From Microstegium vimineum (lineage: Eukaryota; Streptophyta; Magnoliopsida; Poales; Poaceae), in contig CM039128.1 in NCBI GenBank assembly GCA_022036555.1, forward strand, positions 23,514,171-23,578,170: a DNA stretch of 64,000 bases, in the 5' to 3' direction. The notes below the pieces were generated by a model that did no database searches, was not told where the DNA came from, and saw only the letters and a program-made list of their open reading frames with translations. The translations under genes were made by a program, and so were the position numbers. Below are positions 1 through 10,801 of this stretch, one piece after another (the stretch's first letter is position 1; the number at the start of each line of letters is the position of its first letter).

Positions 1-2
1 GG

Positions 3-2174
3 CTGATCAAAGTGCCTTTTCGGGGTCACATCTTGTCAGGAGAAGGTATATCAATAGATCCCTCAAAAGTGCAAGAAGTCATGAATTGGAAAGCACCCAT
101 TAACGTGCATGAGGTTCGCAGCTTTTTAGGATTGGCCGGATACTACCGTCGTTTTATCCCAGACTTTTCTAAGATAGTTAAACCTATGACAAGGTTAACT
201 CAGAAAAATAAGAAGTTTGAATGGAGCCTAGAATGTGAAACAGCATTTCGCACCTTGCGGACACTATTAACAACTGCACCAGTTTTAGCACAACCAAATC
301 TGGAGGAACCTTTTGATGTGTTTTGTGATGCATCAACCATTGGATTGGGATGTGTGTTGATGCAAAATGGAAGAATCATTGCTTATGCCTCACGACAACT
401 TCGACTGCGTGAGGAGAATTACCCGACACATGACTTAGAGCTAGCAGCAGTTGTGCATGCTTTAAAGATATGGAGACATTACCTAATGCGTAACTTGTGT
501 CATATCTTTACTGATCATAAAAGTTTGAAGTACTTGTTTACCCAGTCTGAATTGAACATGAGATAACGGAGATGGTTAGAGTTAATCAAGGATTATAACT
601 TAGAAGTGCATTATCATCCTGGAAAAGCGAATGTTGTAGCAGATACCTTGAGCTACAAATCTCATTGCAACTTGTTGCAACCTCTGTTAGAAAATGGATT
701 TGATCTAATGCATCCTTTGGTGCTAAATAATATTGCCATCCAATGCACCTTGGATAGTGATATTATTGAGGGGTAGAAATCAGACCAAGGGCTTATGCAA
801 ACCAAACAAAGGTTGGAAACCAGTGTGTCTCTGAATTTCAGAGTGGATGAGAAAGGAGTCCTATGGTTCAATCAACGTTTGGTAGTTCCTAAAGATCAGG
901 CTCTGCGAGATAGAATCCTCAACAAAGCACATAACTCAAAGCTATCAATTCACCCGGGTAGTAGTAAGATGTAACATGAACTCAGGACAAGGTATTGGTG
1001 GTCAAAGATGAAGTTGGATATTGTGGAGTATGTCGCAAAGTGTGATACATGTTGTTGCATTAAGGCCGTGCACATGAAACTTGTCGGTTTGCTACAACCT
1101 CTATCTATACCGGAGTGGAAGTGGGAAGATATCAGTATGGACTTTATCACAGGGTTACCTACCACTTCAAAAGGGAATGACTCAATATGGGTTATCGTTG
1201 ATCGCCTAACCAAGGTAGCTCACTTCATACCAGTCAAGGTTACCCATAGACCGCATCAGTATGCGGAGTTATATGCTCAGAATATCTTAAGGTTACATGG
1301 TATTCCCAAAACCATCATAGCAGACATAGGATCTCGGTTCATCGCTCGTTTTTGGGAGCAGTTGCATAAAGAGTTGGGAACGAAGTTAATTCGAAGCTCA
1401 GCTTATCATCTGCAGACAGATGGACAAACAGAACGAGTAAATCAAGTGTTGGAAGACATATTGAGGGCATGTGTTGTGTCAGCAAAAGGATCTTGGGAGA
1501 AATGGTTACCCTTGGCAGAGTTCTCCTATAACAACAGTTACCAAGAGAGCATTAAGATGACATCGTTCGATGCCTTGTATGGATGCAAGTGTAGAACCCC
1601 TGTCAATTGGGTTGAATCAGGAGACAAGTGATTCTACGGTACGGATTATGTGAAGGAGGCAGAAGAAATAGTTCGCACTGTTCAGCAGCATATCCGGGTA
1701 GCTCAGTCTCGACAGAAAGGGTATGTCAATAAAAGGAGGAGACCTTTGGAGTTTCAAGTTGGTGGCTATGTGTATCTTAAGGTGTCACCTATGAGAGGTG
1801 TCCGTCGTTTTGGAATTAAGAAGAAGTTAGCACCCCGATATGTGGGACCTTATCGGATCATTGCCAAGAAAGGCAAGGTAGCTTACCAAGTACAGTTACG
1901 ACCGGAGATGAGCACTATCTTTCCAGTGTTCCATGTATCTCAATTCAAGAAGTGTCTCCGAGTTTCGGAAGAGGAAGTTGTTCAGAGCTCCGACATCGTG
2001 ATCCGATCAGACTTGGAGTACTATGAGAAACCAAAAAAGATCTTGGACACCAAGACCAGAGTCACCAGAAACCGAGAAGTGAAGACTTTTAAAGTTCTTT
2101 GCAGTAATCATGGTCTCAATGATGCAACTTGGGAGACCGAGGCCTACCTAAGCACAAACTATCCCGCCTTTTAA
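3..2174 (+). pseudogene. Z pol 3' region: RT thumb, RNase H, integrase, chromodomain-like end
   Basis: One reading frame is kept throughout, but it is cut by stops at 564-566, 774-776, 972-974 and 1629-1631 before the terminal stop at 2172. It starts in the RT thumb (FLGLAGYYRRFIPDF). RNase H follows (FCDASTIGLGCVL, then TDHKSLKYLFTQ). The integrase has its zinc-binding cysteines (CDTCCC) near 1050 and catalytic D (MDFITGLP), D (IADIGSRF) and E (DGQTERVNQ) between 1140 and 1440. The C-terminus (about 1900-2170) holds FPVFHVSQFKKC and ATWETEAYL, the pattern seen before and in chromodomains of plant chromoviruses. RT catalytic residues lie left of the window. No frameshift is seen, only nonsense changes. 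Confidence 0.9.
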
Positions 2175-2199
2175 TAAAACCTCGAGACGAGATTTCTTG

Positions 2200-2213
2200 A
2201 AGGGGGGAAGGGC
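2200..2213 (+). other. Z polypurine tract
   Basis: AAGGGGGGAAGGGC lies directly before the TGTGACACCC that opens the 3' LTR. This is the expected primer site for plus-strand DNA synthesis. Confidence 0.8.
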
Positions 2214-3414
2214 TGTGACACCCTGTGTCAAGCTTTGTATTAGGATCATCATTAGCCTAAGCATAAGCATTGCATAGGATTCATGCTTACTTATGCCATC
2301 ATTTCATGTGTGTTTATTTATATTCTTCACACTAGAATTGAATAGGTGTTTGGTGCTCCACATCTTGATCAACGTGTTTAGCTTTGGTTGCTATGCTTAG
2401 AATAAAGTATGGTGTGCTTTATAATTACTTACCCTGCCTAATTAAGTTTAGTTTACCTTTTAAAAAATAAAAACAATTATTTTCAAACAAATGGCTTAAT
2501 TAGTTTTTAATCTAAAACCTGTTGAAATAATGGTTTTTAGAAAATATGACCTACAAGAAAAATGTAGACAATACTATTCTGAGCAACTTTGGTTTATATT
2601 TCAAAACCTAGTTTTGAGTTTTTGAAACCGTTTTGAAGGAATTTCAGTTTGGAATAAATAAAAGAAAATGAAAAAGGGAACAGAAAAAATGAAATGGGCC
2701 AGCACCACCCATTCGGCCCGCTCGGCCTTGCGCCACGCCCGCGCCCGCGCAGAGCACAGCACTGTGCCGCGCCGTCGCGTCGCCATTACGCTGCCATAGC
2801 GCCTATCTCCGGCCAGCCGCTCGCCCCGTCACAGTCATAATCGAGTGCGAATCCGCCCTAACGGCGCTAGGACCAAGAGCACGCTCTGCCCCGCGCATTG
2901 CCGCCTCTGCCGCGCGCTGCAGACACGCCACCCGTTGTCACCCGTCGCGTCGCGTCCCGGCCCCCACCGGCCGCGCCGGTCGGCCATGACCGCGCAAAAG
3001 GGAGCGCCTACACCCCTCTCCCTCTCGCACTCATCAGCACTCATCTGTATTCAGTCTCTCGCTCGCTCTGCCTCTGTTCTCGCCATGCCAAGCACCGAGA
3101 GCACCGCAGCGCCGCTTTCACCCGTCCGCCACCGTCCGAGCGCCTCTGCTCGATCCACCTCGCACACTGCTTCGCCTTCACCTCGCACACGCCCTACTCG
3201 CCTCGCTTTCCCCAGCCGAGCTCTACCGTTGCCGGAACACCGTCGCCGTTCCTCGGCTCGCAGTCGCCACAACAACGACCTAACCGCGTTCGCCTCTCCT
3301 CCGACCACCTCCGTCGCCTCCATCTCCGTGGAAGCTTCGCCGAAGGTAGTAGAGGTGAGAACGCCGTCGCTCGCTTGTTCGCTCGCACTGGAATGACACA
3401 GCGTCGTTGGTCAT
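2214..3414 (+). repeat. Z 3' LTR, left part
   Basis: Starts TGTGACACCC right after the polypurine tract. The first 400 bases are AT-rich and the stretch 2690-3414 is very GC-rich. The GC-rich part yields overlapping Pro/Arg/Ser-rich open frames on both strands with no recognisable domain; I treat them as composition artefacts. The LTR breaks at 3414 where XA is inserted and resumes at 22237. Confidence 0.82.
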
Positions 3415-3445
3415 TGATGAGGACATCACAGGCTTTGATACCAAA

Positions 3446-3732
3446 TGATACATCCGGCCCAGGTAGGGTTGGCCGAGGCCCGATAAATTGAGGTTGCCCG
3501 GACCCCAACAGTTCTTAGTCACACCCACTCGGAGAAAGGCCCAATCTCCCTAAAAGACTAGTCTGATAGGGGAAGGGTGGCTCTCCCTTTTAAGGTGGCT
3601 TTCTCCTCCCAAGCTAAGCAAGGTGGGATTATTCAGAGGCTCACACGTTCGCCGCCCGACTACAACTGGGCCACTTAGCCCATTATTCGTTGCATCTTTG
3701 CCAACGGGTAATAATGGAGGATGTCCTCATCA
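3446..3732 (-). repeat. TRIM LTR (3' copy in the element's own orientation)
   Basis: On the minus strand it starts TGATGAGGACATCC and ends TATCA. It differs from its partner at roughly 15-18 positions by eye, so the insertion is not recent. Confidence 0.82.
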
Positions 3733-3772
3733 TTCCCACCCCCTTAAACAAGGGCCTAGCTCTGATACCAAA
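3733..3772 (-). other. TRIM internal region with PBS and polypurine tract
   Basis: Only 40 bp. The + strand reads GCTCTGATACCA at 3759-3770, the reverse complement of the initiator-tRNA-Met PBS. The C-rich run at 3736-3750 is the complement of the polypurine tract. These are the only priming signals a mobilised non-coding LTR element needs. Confidence 0.8.
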
Positions 3773-4060
3773 TGATGCATCCGGCCCAGGTAGGGTTGGC
3801 CGAGGCCCGATAAATTTTAGGCTGCCCGGACCCCAACAGTTCTTAGGCACACCCACTCAGAGAAAGGCCCAATCTCCCCAAAAGACTAGTCTGATAGGGG
3901 AAGAGTGACTCTCCCTTTTAAGGTGGCTTCCTCCTCCCAAGCTAAGCAAGGTGGGATTATTCAAAGGCTCACACGGTCGCCGTCCGACTACAACTGGGCC
4001 ACTTGGCCCATTATTTGTTGCGTCTTTGCCAACGGGTAATAATGGAGGATGTCCTCATCA
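3773..4060 (-). repeat. TRIM LTR (5' copy in the element's own orientation)
   Basis: Second of the pair, 288 bp, ending on the + strand in GTCCTCATCA. The target duplication GGCTT follows directly. Confidence 0.82.
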
Positions 4061-5054
4061 GGCTTAGATATGACCATGCCAACCACTTCTATACCAAAGG
4101 TGAAACCATTCTATATGAGGTTTATTATTGTTACATTTGATGAATTGGTGCTGCACCACAAAGTGTGTATATTGTCATTTTCAGAATTGCTTACATGGAT
4201 CAAGCACGGGTTAGATTGCATATGGAAAGCATGGATGATCAATGAAGTTGATTGGGGACCAAATCCAAGTGTTCCTAACGTCCTCCACTAGGCCACCACG
4301 TCACTTTGGATCCAAGGAAACAAAGACTCCAAGTCCAACACGTTTTAGAAGTTCAATTCAGACTACAGAAGATTCCAAAATTGCGACGGTTGCCACGACT
4401 TCATACGGACTCCGATTGGAACGTTCTAGCACTTTTTGGAAAGCTTATCAAGTCTACTTTCCAATGGGTCCGGACTCATACCTATATCCTATCAGATGCG
4501 TGCGCAGTAGAAAATTTAATACTGAGATCTTTTCTGCCAACGGTGCTGCGTCACCCTATTTTGGGCCAATGGCCCGTGTATCAAGTTGAGTCCATTAGGG
4601 ACTCATCCTAGGGTTGTAGGATGACACCAGGACCCTTGTGGTCGTCCTCCCTCCTCCTTATATCCCCCTAGAGCCGCCACAAACAGATTGGGTTTTGTTT
4701 AGCTGAAAGTTTAGCTGCTGCTACTTCCTTGTAGACGCGTGTGTCGACTAGACCATCCGTTCTACTTGATTCGGAACCCCCCTTCATGTGTATCACATCT
4801 AATCCTTCATCTCTTATTTGCAATTGAGTACTTGTTCTACTTGTTCTTGCTCGTTCTTCGATTGCTTGCAGGAATAACCCTAGTGGTTTGGTTGGCTGTG
4901 ATCCGCAAGATCGTGAGCAACCGATGGATTTGGTGTATCGATCGCTAAGGCGTAGCGTCCTTGGATGGTTGTAGTCGGATCGTGAATGTCTCTCGAGTCA
5001 AATCGTAGTTATCTATCTCCACCAAAAGATCGGGACACCCATACACTCATCAAG

Positions 5055-5067
5055 TGGTATTCAGAGC
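5055..5067 (+). other. XA primer-binding site
   Basis: TGGTATTCAGAGC sits two bases after the LTR end. It matches the initiator-tRNA-Met PBS (TGGTATCAGAGC) apart from one additional T. The same form occurs in XB. Confidence 0.8.
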
Positions 5068-5936
5068 AAAGTTTCATCGGTGAGAGATTTCAGTTTGCTT
5101 TTAATTTCCTATAGTCCAGAAAAAGCCAACAAAAAAATAGTAGTTTCGTTTTCCTATGATCCCATAGACCTTTTGAGTCTTCTACTAGTACTGATTAGTT
5201 CAGGCTTGTTGAGTTTTGTTTGCATCGGTCGAGTCGAGTTGCTGGTCTTAGGGTTAGGCTTTTAGAGTTTCGAGTTCTTGTCACATTTCGGTCACTATCA
5301 TATCTCCACTACCATATATATATATCTGCTTCCATCACCACCACCATACACATCTCCACTGCATCATATATATCTCCATTGCAATCATTGCTATCATATA
5401 CACCTTTCCTGCACTATATCCATCTCTGATTTTTTTCTACACCGTGAAAATCTGATTTGGACACACAAATACAAATCTGTCTTGCTAGTTCTATTCTTGT
5501 TACTCCGTAAAAAGAGAGAGAAACACATTGTCAATTGCTTTTGTTGAAATCTGATTTGTCAAGTTTCAGATTTGTTCTAGTTGAGGAGAGTTGAAAAAAA
5601 AGAAAAATCAGAAAGAATAAGAAAAGAAAAGAACATAACAGAAAAGAAAACAAAGAGAAAGAGAAAAGAAACAAGAGAAGAAAAAAAAGAGAGGAGGAAA
5701 AGAAAGGGAGTGTTTTGCTTGCTGTTTTGTGCCTTGACAGGTGTTGTTGCTGTGGTGTCGATACACTACTTCCAGGGTTTCCAACTTGTTGGTTACTGCC
5801 ACCTCTTGTTTTGCTTGTTAAGAACTTGTAAGAATTTGTTTGATCAAGTTGAGAGTGAGAGAATTACAGCAACCACATCCTACTAGTTGATAGGGACATA
5901 AATATTACTGTGTATGTTTCTTGTTTTCTTCTAATC
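5068..5936 (+). other. XA leader, with purine-rich tract
   Basis: Untranslated leader between PBS and gag. Bases 5586-5712 are almost purely A/G (AAAGAAAAG-type repeats). No coding signal is seen; the open frames here are low complexity. Relative to XB this leader lacks about 187 bp. Confidence 0.65.
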
Positions 5937-6037
5937 ATGGTAGGAAACTACATGAAATTAGGAGATGATCAGGTTGCATATTCGAATCACTTTGCTAGTG
6001 GTATGACAAGTGATAAGCTTGCTACTTACGAGGTATG
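5937..6037 (+). pseudogene. XA gag, 5' part
   Basis: The frame opens at the ATG at 5938 with residues MVGNYMKLGDDQVAYSNHF and is cut at 6037 by the insertion of Y inside the codons for YEV/CDA. The reading continues at 18837. In XB the corresponding stretch is uninterrupted and reads HEVCDAWFDE. The start is inferred from the shared upstream sequence in XA and XB; XB carries a stop a few codons in. Confidence 0.7.
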
Positions 6038-7052
6038 TGTTGACACCATTTTTCGGCACGTGTCAAATGAACTAATGCTTATGTTGATCGGTGGCTGTTT
6101 TCTATCGGCATCGGAAAGTTATCAGTCGAATTTGCCAATGAGAAAGTGCTGCAGGAAACATAAGTTTGTTGCCAATGGGCGCTGGATGATTCTTGCCGAT
6201 AAGGGTTAATTGGTGAAGTCAAGTCACTAGAACTGCAAAGTTGCCGATGCCGATTGTCGATCGGGAAGTATTGCCGATGCCGATGGGCGTGGAGTGCCGA
6301 TGGGCACTGAATGACTTAGCGGTTGACATCAGCAAGGGATAGCTGATGGTGAAAAAGGAAGTCACGGATTGAGGGAGTCTGCCGATGGAAAGTTTTCATC
6401 GAAAGAAGGACATAAGGAAACTGGTGATTTTATACCAGTATTAATATAGTAGTTTGAGTCCGACTCTTGCACGAGTCGTTTGTTTCCTTTAAAATAGGGG
6501 TGTCTGTTTAGGAAAATAATATTGTTATTTGGGTCTGACTCCTGCGCGAGTCAGATATTTTCTTTAAAGTAGGAGTTTTGTTTAGAAAAGGTACGAGTCG
6601 TGTCTCTGTACAACTCTCCATGCGGGAGTATAAATATGTGCCCAAGGGCTGCGTGTAATCAAAAAATCATATCAAAACAAATCAATTTACTCTTATTCTA
6701 CTTTTACTGCAATTTACCCTTTTTGCATTAGTCTTAGTTTATTTACGAGTTCTTCAAGCTTCGACGGGCAGCATCACCTTGATCTCCGTCAAATCCTTGC
6801 AAGTTACGCGTGGGAGTATCTCTGAGCTTTGACATCCGGGCGCATTGCTGTTGTCTTGTTCAGCTCTGCTCTAGTTATCCTGATCAAGTCTGAGTCTTGG
6901 CATCCGGGCGTATCGCCGTTGCCCTGTTCAGATTGTGTTCTAGTTATCGTCCTTATCGATTAACTAGTCAAATCGACTGGCACACCCTCGGATATCGAAT
7001 TTCGGGTATAAGCCCGAGGTGTTCGCAGATCCTGATGCTTTTTGTGTCAACA
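6038..7052 (+). repeat. Y 5' LTR
   Basis: TGTTGACACC to GTGTCAACA, a nine-base terminal inverted repeat. The first 330 bases hold about eight GCCGAT/ATCGGC words. Two degenerate internal repeats of the form GACTCYTGCNCGAGTC lie at about 6460-6570. Confidence 0.92.
6629..6636 (+). promoter_or_regulatory. TATA box in Y 5' LTR
   Basis: TATAAATA about 590 bases into the LTR, preceded by GCGGGAG. The same box is at 18408-18415 in the 3' LTR. Probable core promoter of the element. Confidence 0.6.
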
Positions 7053-7058
7053 CCTCTT

Positions 7059-7077
7059 TTGGCACGCCCAGTGGGAC
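7059..7077 (+). other. Y primer-binding site
   Basis: TTGGCACGCCCAGTGGGAC begins six bases after the LTR end. This looks like the PBS used by Grande-type elements; I do not assign the tRNA. Confidence 0.65.
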
Positions 7078-7103
7078 ACGATTAATCAAGTTACACATCT
7101 ATC

Positions 7104-10019
7104 ATGGGTGATAACTCCGACGTTAACCAAAGGAACGTCATCGAAGTCTCCGAGGCCGACCTGAAAGATGATCAGAGGCTGGCCATGGAGTGGGCTATGG
7201 AGGAGTACAAGCAATTATATCTGAAATCCTTCAGCCTAAGCAGGAGCGGCGAAGCAATCCAGAAGCAAGATCCGTCGTTGCCACGACAGGTCACATATGA
7301 CGCCAATCCTGGTAAGTTACAAGATATGGTTAATTCTGCTTTAAATCAAGCATTAATTAGCCACTCCAACGTGCTGTCCAATACTGTGTACAATGCTGTC
7401 ATGCAATCATTCAAAGAAGGACATGCATCTCAATATGTTGGTCCAACGTATCATCAACCTGGATCGGCATCCATAAGCCCATCGGCTGCCCCAATGGTGT
7501 CTTCCACTCTTGTGGAACCGGCTGCCGATGTGGTTACACCGCCAAGGCCGAGTTCTAATAGCGTCACCAAGCTCAAAACAGATCCAATGGCGTCTGCAAT
7601 TTCAGGACCTACTATCCAGAGTCAATTAGCTCCCGCCAACTGGTGGGGTTATGGTATGCCTCCAAATCTATCTGCTGGTTCTAATCTGGTGCAGGGAGAT
7701 AGCTTAGCTTGGAAGGGCTCCATGGCATCGGCAATACAATCACAGCCGGTGGTCCCTATGATGCATTACTCTATACCCTCTCCAACTGTACAAGTGCCAT
7801 CAGAAGATTTTCACGTGATTCCTAAAATACCTCTGATGCCACCATCGGCAAGCTCTATGTTGATGCAACAGAACATAGCAGCTGGAAGTCAACTTATGCT
7901 GATGAATCCTCAGGCCGGGGTACTGGCGCCTCAAGGTAACCAATTTGTTGACTACTCTAAGATGCAGGAATAGCAGGTGCCAGTTAGCTATCAGCCATCG
8001 GTAAGCCACATGCCGGTGATTTACAATCCTGGATGGACTAACCAACCGCCGGTTCAACAGTCTGGCGCACCAATGTATCAGTATGGGAGTCCAACAAACA
8101 TTCAGAATGGAGCATCGATACAGCAGCAGATGAATTCAATGCCTCAATATGATCCAGTGAATGTGCAACATTGCCCATCGGCAAGTCAACCGATGCATAA
8201 CGTCTAGATGACTGGTGCTGCGTTCGTGACTACTACGAACCATATTCTACCAAGACCTGAAGGGGCGCATCAGCCGACTCCACCAGTCAACGACCAGCCA
8301 ATGAGTCGGCAAGAGCAGGATGCATATTGGACCGATAAGATCACCGAAGTAATGAAAGAACAGTTCGGCATTAAACCCAAGGTTAACACATATTCTTATC
8401 GGACACCGTATCCTCCCGCATACGATTTAATTCCTCTCCCAAATCGGTACAAAGTGTCTGATTTTACCAAGTTCTCCGGCCAAGATGACACGTCAACGAT
8501 GGAGCATATTAATCGCTTCATTATCCAGTGCGGAGAAGCTGCCAGCAGAGAGGAACTCAGGGTGAGATTGTTTTCATCATCATTGTCTGGATCGACATTC
8601 ACATGGTTTATATCATTGCCTCCAAACTCTGTAATCACATGGGCCGATCTAGAGAGGCAATTTCATAAATACTTCTTCGCTGGCATACACGAAAAGAAGC
8701 TTACCGATTTGGTCAAATTGAGGCAACGCAATGACGAATCGGTAGAGAACTTTGTTCAGAGGCTGCGGGACGTGAAAAATAAATGCTACAGCCTAGTGCT
8801 TGATGATCGGCAACTAGCAGATTTGGTCTTCCAAGGGTTACTACCGCACATCAAGGACAAATATGCGTCTCAGGAGTTTGAAAGTCTAAGTCATCTTGTG
8901 TAAAGGATTGCCGATCAAGATGTTAAAAATTTTGAACCCAGGAAAACATGGAACAAGAAAGTGACCTTCATCGGGCAAGAAGAAGACTCTGGGTCAGATG
9001 AAGAGCTAAGCATCGGTGCGGCCGAATGGGTGAAGGATAAGAAATCTGTGTCTTGTCCGTTCGGCCAGAAAGAAGCTGAAAGATTCACCTTTGACATCAC
9101 CAAGGCCGATAGGATGTTTGACTTATTACTTCAAGAAGGGTGAATCAAATTGGCGCCTAATCAAGTAATTCCATCGGCCGAAGAGCTCAAGAAAATCAGG
9201 TACTGCAAGTGGCACAATGCAACTTCCTATAGTACCAATGACTGCAAGGTATTCAGGCAGCAGTTGCAGTCAGAGATTGAATCTGGACGAATTAAATTTG
9301 AAAATTCTAGAGTTCAGAAACTGATGAAGATTGATCAGCACCCGTTTCCAAATAATATGGTGGAAACCAGTGGAAAAACCAAAGTGCTGACATCGGAAGC
9401 TGCCAGGAAGAGTGCATCGGTAGATCCCAACCATCAAGTAACTGAGCACGACGAGAGGAGGTTTGCCAATGACAGAAAAGGCAAGAGAGTTGCCGATGAA
9501 GGTAGCAGTGCCAGAAGGGCTCCTGGTGTTGTAATCACGCACAAGCAGCCAAGGCAAGAGTATCGGCAATCGCAAAAGGAGCGACATCGGCAGGAAGAAG
9601 AAGAGCATCAAGAGTGGCTTCGGCATAAGGACCACTGGAAGTGCCCCTTCTTCGTTCACTGTTGGGAAGAAGGCATCAAGCTGCCTACTGCCGATAATTG
9701 CCCCGAGTGCAATGGATATTACACTGCCGATCGGTCAGGTAAGAAACCTTGTTTTGATGATCGGATGCCCAGGTACGCTAAGCCGCTTAGAGAGAAGAGA
9801 TCGGCACATGACCAACTGGGGGCAAGCTCAGCGCGCATAGCAGGCTTGGCAGGCGTGTTGATCAAGAGGAGCTTGAGGAGATGGCCAATGCAAGGGTGCC
9901 TGATGAAGAAATATTCTCCAGAGATCCAAACATCAGGAGTGGTGCCAATGCAAACAATGAGAGGCAGCATCAGCCTATCTGGAAAACCAAGCTTCCCCAA
10001 TGGTGCCCTAAGGGTCTAA
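7104..10019 (+). pseudogene. Y gag polyprotein
   Basis: One frame of 972 codons, interrupted only by stops at 7971-7973, 8205-8207, 8901-8903 and 9141-9143. The N-terminal third is Pro/Ser/Gln-rich and low complexity (7450-8300). A Retrotrans_gag domain spans about 8430-8900, with TFTWFISLP and ERQFHKYFF near its centre. About 9190-9290 holds the Tat-type segment RYCKWHNATSYSTNDC. Near 9640-9720 is a cysteine-rich stretch (CPFFVHCWEEG, then CPECNGYY), probably metal binding. Gag forms the particle that packages the RNA. After 10019 the frame shifts into the protease. Confidence 0.87.
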
Positions 10020-10144
10020 CAAAGACTCAGAAAAGGAGAATCTAGCGTGAACGCCAAGGAGACATATATGACAGCGAAAATCCTTCAAGGGAAAAGCAGT
10101 GGAGGCCAAAACGCAAGGATCGGGATCCATCGGCAGAAATCAAT

Positions 10145-10801
10145 ATGGTCGTCATATTGCCGATGGAGTTCATGGCACCTGTCAGCGATGATGAAGAAAC
10201 TGCAGAGATGGCGCAACTGGTCTTGGATCCGATGGCAGCTGTCTTCGAGAAGCCTGCCGATGATGAAAGGCAGCACCTAAGGGCTCTGTTCGTTAAAGGC
10301 AAAGTGGATGGACAGCCCGTGACCAAGATGTTGGTGGATGGTGGCGCGTCGATAAACATAATGCCATATTTCATGTTCAGGAAGCTTGGAAAAGGCGACC
10401 AAGACTTAGTCAAAATGGACATGAAGCTCAAGGATTTTGAAGGCAATATGTCGACAGCTATGGGAGACGTATGTGTTGACCTAACCATCAGCAGTAAAAC
10501 TTTGCTGACAACATTTTTTGTAATCAGTGGCAAAGGCACCTACAACTTGCTCCTAGGAAGGGATTGGATCCACGCCAATTGTTGTATGCCTTCCACCATG
10601 CATCAGAGCCTTGTGCAGTGGATTGGAGACAAGATTGAAGTCGTCCGCAGTGAGACCCCATCGATTGTTGCGTCGGCAGAATCGGAAACTTATGAGCAAA
10701 CCAGATGCATATCAGGTGAAGCTTGGGACACGGAGTTCCTCAAAGTTGCCAATTACCGCATTAAACCGATCCAAGCAGTCGGTCCTGAAGAAGAGTTTTA
10801 A
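10145..10801 (+). pseudogene. Y aspartic protease region
   Basis: A different frame from gag. The retropepsin core is visible: LVDGGASINIMP carries the catalytic D (D-G-G in place of the common D-T/S-G), followed by the flap and LLLGRDWIHAN near 10550. It would cut the Gag-Pol precursor. Whether the gag-to-protease frame change is programmed or decay cannot be told; about 130 bases upstream are open in neither frame with clear homology. The frame ends at a stop at 10799-10801, just before the RT. Confidence 0.82.

Larger units (their letters stand above)
3436..4060 (-). mobile_element. TRIM-like miniature LTR retrotransposon
   Basis: Two direct repeats of about 287 bp (3446-3732 and 3773-4060) flank only 40 bp. 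On the minus strand these 40 bp hold a spacer, the PBS TGGTATCAGAGC and a polypurine tract (AAGGGGGTGGGAA), so transcription would run leftward. Target duplication GGCTT is at 3431-3435 and 4061-4065, and the empty site is visible at 21241-21260, where CACAGGCTTAGATATG is continuous. Non-coding, so it must depend on enzymes from another element. The left edge carries ten extra bases (3436-3445) beyond the canonical LTR end. Confidence 0.85.
3415..5052 (+). repeat. XA 5' LTR (interrupted by a TRIM)
   Basis: Runs from TGATGAGGACATCAC to CACTCATCA. Without the 630 bp added by the TRIM and its target duplication it is 1008 bp, matching the XB 5' LTR (1008 bp) and the XA 3' LTR (1010 bp). The PBS follows two bases later. 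Confidence 0.88.

Noticed and set aside
3431..3445. GGCTTTGATACCA read as the PBS of a larger minus-strand element ending here
   Set aside because: The empty site at 21241 shows GGCTT is target sequence, so only TGATACCA belongs to the TRIM.
2845..3491. Overlapping open frames of 183 and 197 codons (and minus-strand partners) in GC-rich DNA
   Set aside because: They lie in the GC-rich part of the Z LTR and cross into XA and the TRIM. Pro/Arg/Ser composition follows base bias and several frames are open at once.
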